From Candidatus Ventrousia excrementavium (lineage in GTDB: Bacteria; Bacillota; Clostridia; Oscillospirales; Butyricicoccaceae): DNA of 58,673 nucleotides. The stretch covers positions 1-58,673 of the forward strand of contig DVMR01000046.1 of the NCBI GenBank assembly GCA_018714845.1, in the 5' to 3' direction. The notes beneath the pieces were generated by a model. The model was not told where the DNA came from, did not search any database, and saw only the letters and a list, made by a program, of their open reading frames with translations. A program made the position numbers and the translations under genes. Numbering within the stretch: the first letter of the stretch is position 1; each line of letters opens with the position of its first letter. Of this stretch, positions 58,228-58,673 are shown piece by piece.

Positions 58228-58673
58228 TTATTCAAGGAAGCCCTTGTAATGGCGCATCAGCATCTGGCCCTCGATGGCCTTGACCGTCTCAAGCGCAACG
58301 CCGACCAGAATGAGCACCGACGTACCGCCGATGGCCAGACCGCCCATGCCTTCGATGTTACTCATGATGAGCGGGAAGATGGCGACGACAGCCAAGAACA
58401 GAGCGCCCATCAGGGTGATCTTATTGAGCACGCGCTTGATGAAGTCGCTTGTCGGCTTGCCGGGACGGAAACCGGGAATAAAGCCGCCGTTCTTCTTCAG
58501 GTTGTTGGCCACTTCGATGGGGTTGAACTGAATGGTGGAATAGAAGTAGGCAAAGCCCAGAATGAGCAGGAAATAAACCACGATATAGAAGATGCTGGTG
58601 GTGTCGAAGATCTCCAGGAAGGTGTTCCAGCCGGTTCCCTCCTGCTGGGCCGACGGCACGAAAGCGCCGATGG
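58228..58673 (-). CDS. secY: Protein translocase SecY (C-terminal part)
   Basis: The frame is open to the window edge, so only the last 148 residues are seen. Several hydrophobic helices (including FYIVVYFLLILGFAYFYSTI and LGALFLAVVAIFPLIM) and the loop QFNPIEVANNLKKNGGFIPG with PGKPTSDFIKRVLNKIT match helices 8-10 of SecY. SecY forms the Sec channel of the cell membrane. The gene continues upstream of this window in the ribosomal-protein operon. Confidence 0.95.
   Translation of the reverse strand, partial: IGAFVPSAQQEGTGWNTFLEIFDTTSIFYIVVYFLLILGFAYFYSTIQFNPIEVANNLKKNGGFIPGFRPGKPTSDFIKRVLNKITLMGALFLAVVAIFPLIMSNIEGMGGLAIGGTSVLILVGVALETVKAIEGQMLMRHYKGFLE

Overview
The window looks like chromosome from a low-oxygen Firmicute of the class Clostridia, probably an Oscillospirales/Ruminococcaceae-type gut bacterium. 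The evidence is the ribosomal-protein order (secY-adk-map-KOW-infA-rpmJ-rpsM-rpsK-rpsD-rpoA-rplQ), SLH-domain surface proteins, a DUF6514 protein, an aldo/keto reductase with a ferredoxin tail, sigma-A type promoters with AGGAGG ribosome binding sites, and a LexA box of the Gram-positive GAAC-N4-GTTC type. Core genes are GC-rich. The accessory stretches, mainly 1-9 kb and 21-31.6 kb, are visibly more AT-rich.

Layout. 1-9 kb is a graveyard of integrative-element DNA: a cut DUF1266 gene, a headless and tailless SpaA-type pilin fragment, a sigma-factor tail and a mobile-element sigma factor. Set among them are a two-gene operon of unknown function and an ABC/FtsX export operon (minus strand). 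9-21 kb is a ten-gene catabolic operon: a dipeptide/oligopeptide ABC importer, a TldD/TldE-like peptidase pair, a class V aminotransferase-fold PLP enzyme, RidA and an amidohydrolase. It faces a divergent YheO-type PAS/HTH regulator whose promoter lies within 100 bp of the operon promoter. 21-31.6 kb is accessory: an orphan Phd-type antitoxin, a decayed Abi gene, a RelE/Phd-type toxin-antitoxin pair with palindromic operators, two secreted SLH proteins, two membrane-anchored proteins, broken phage-type regulators, an excisionase and a tyrosine integrase. The integrase ends about 100 bp from the 3' end of a tRNA-Ala(GGC), which is the likely attachment site of the island.

From 31.9 kb the chromosome backbone resumes with clpB, an RHH-like gene, a D-cysteine desulfhydrase-like PLP enzyme, an HD hydrolase and DUF6514. 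From 37.4 to 49.1 kb one minus-strand, tightly packed run of ten intact genes encodes a short-tailed virion kit: small and large terminase, a 68-residue membrane protein, portal, coiled-coil protein, scaffold-like protein, capsid, connector, propeller-like tail protein and collagen-like fibre. The kit has no integrase, replication, lysis or tape-measure gene, and it sits between ordinary chromosomal genes. About 3.5 kb beyond its start, after an aldo/keto reductase and a TraB-like protein, lies an ImmA/IrrE metalloprotease gene divergent from a phage late-activator-like gene. The promoter of that activator holds a perfect LexA box between its -35 and -10. The most interesting hypothesis in the window is that this is an SOS-switched, domesticated phage-particle system (gene-transfer-agent-like), with its DNA-damage switch separated from its structural genes. 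The window closes with the ribosomal/rpoA operon on the minus strand, ending in a strong terminator after rplQ.
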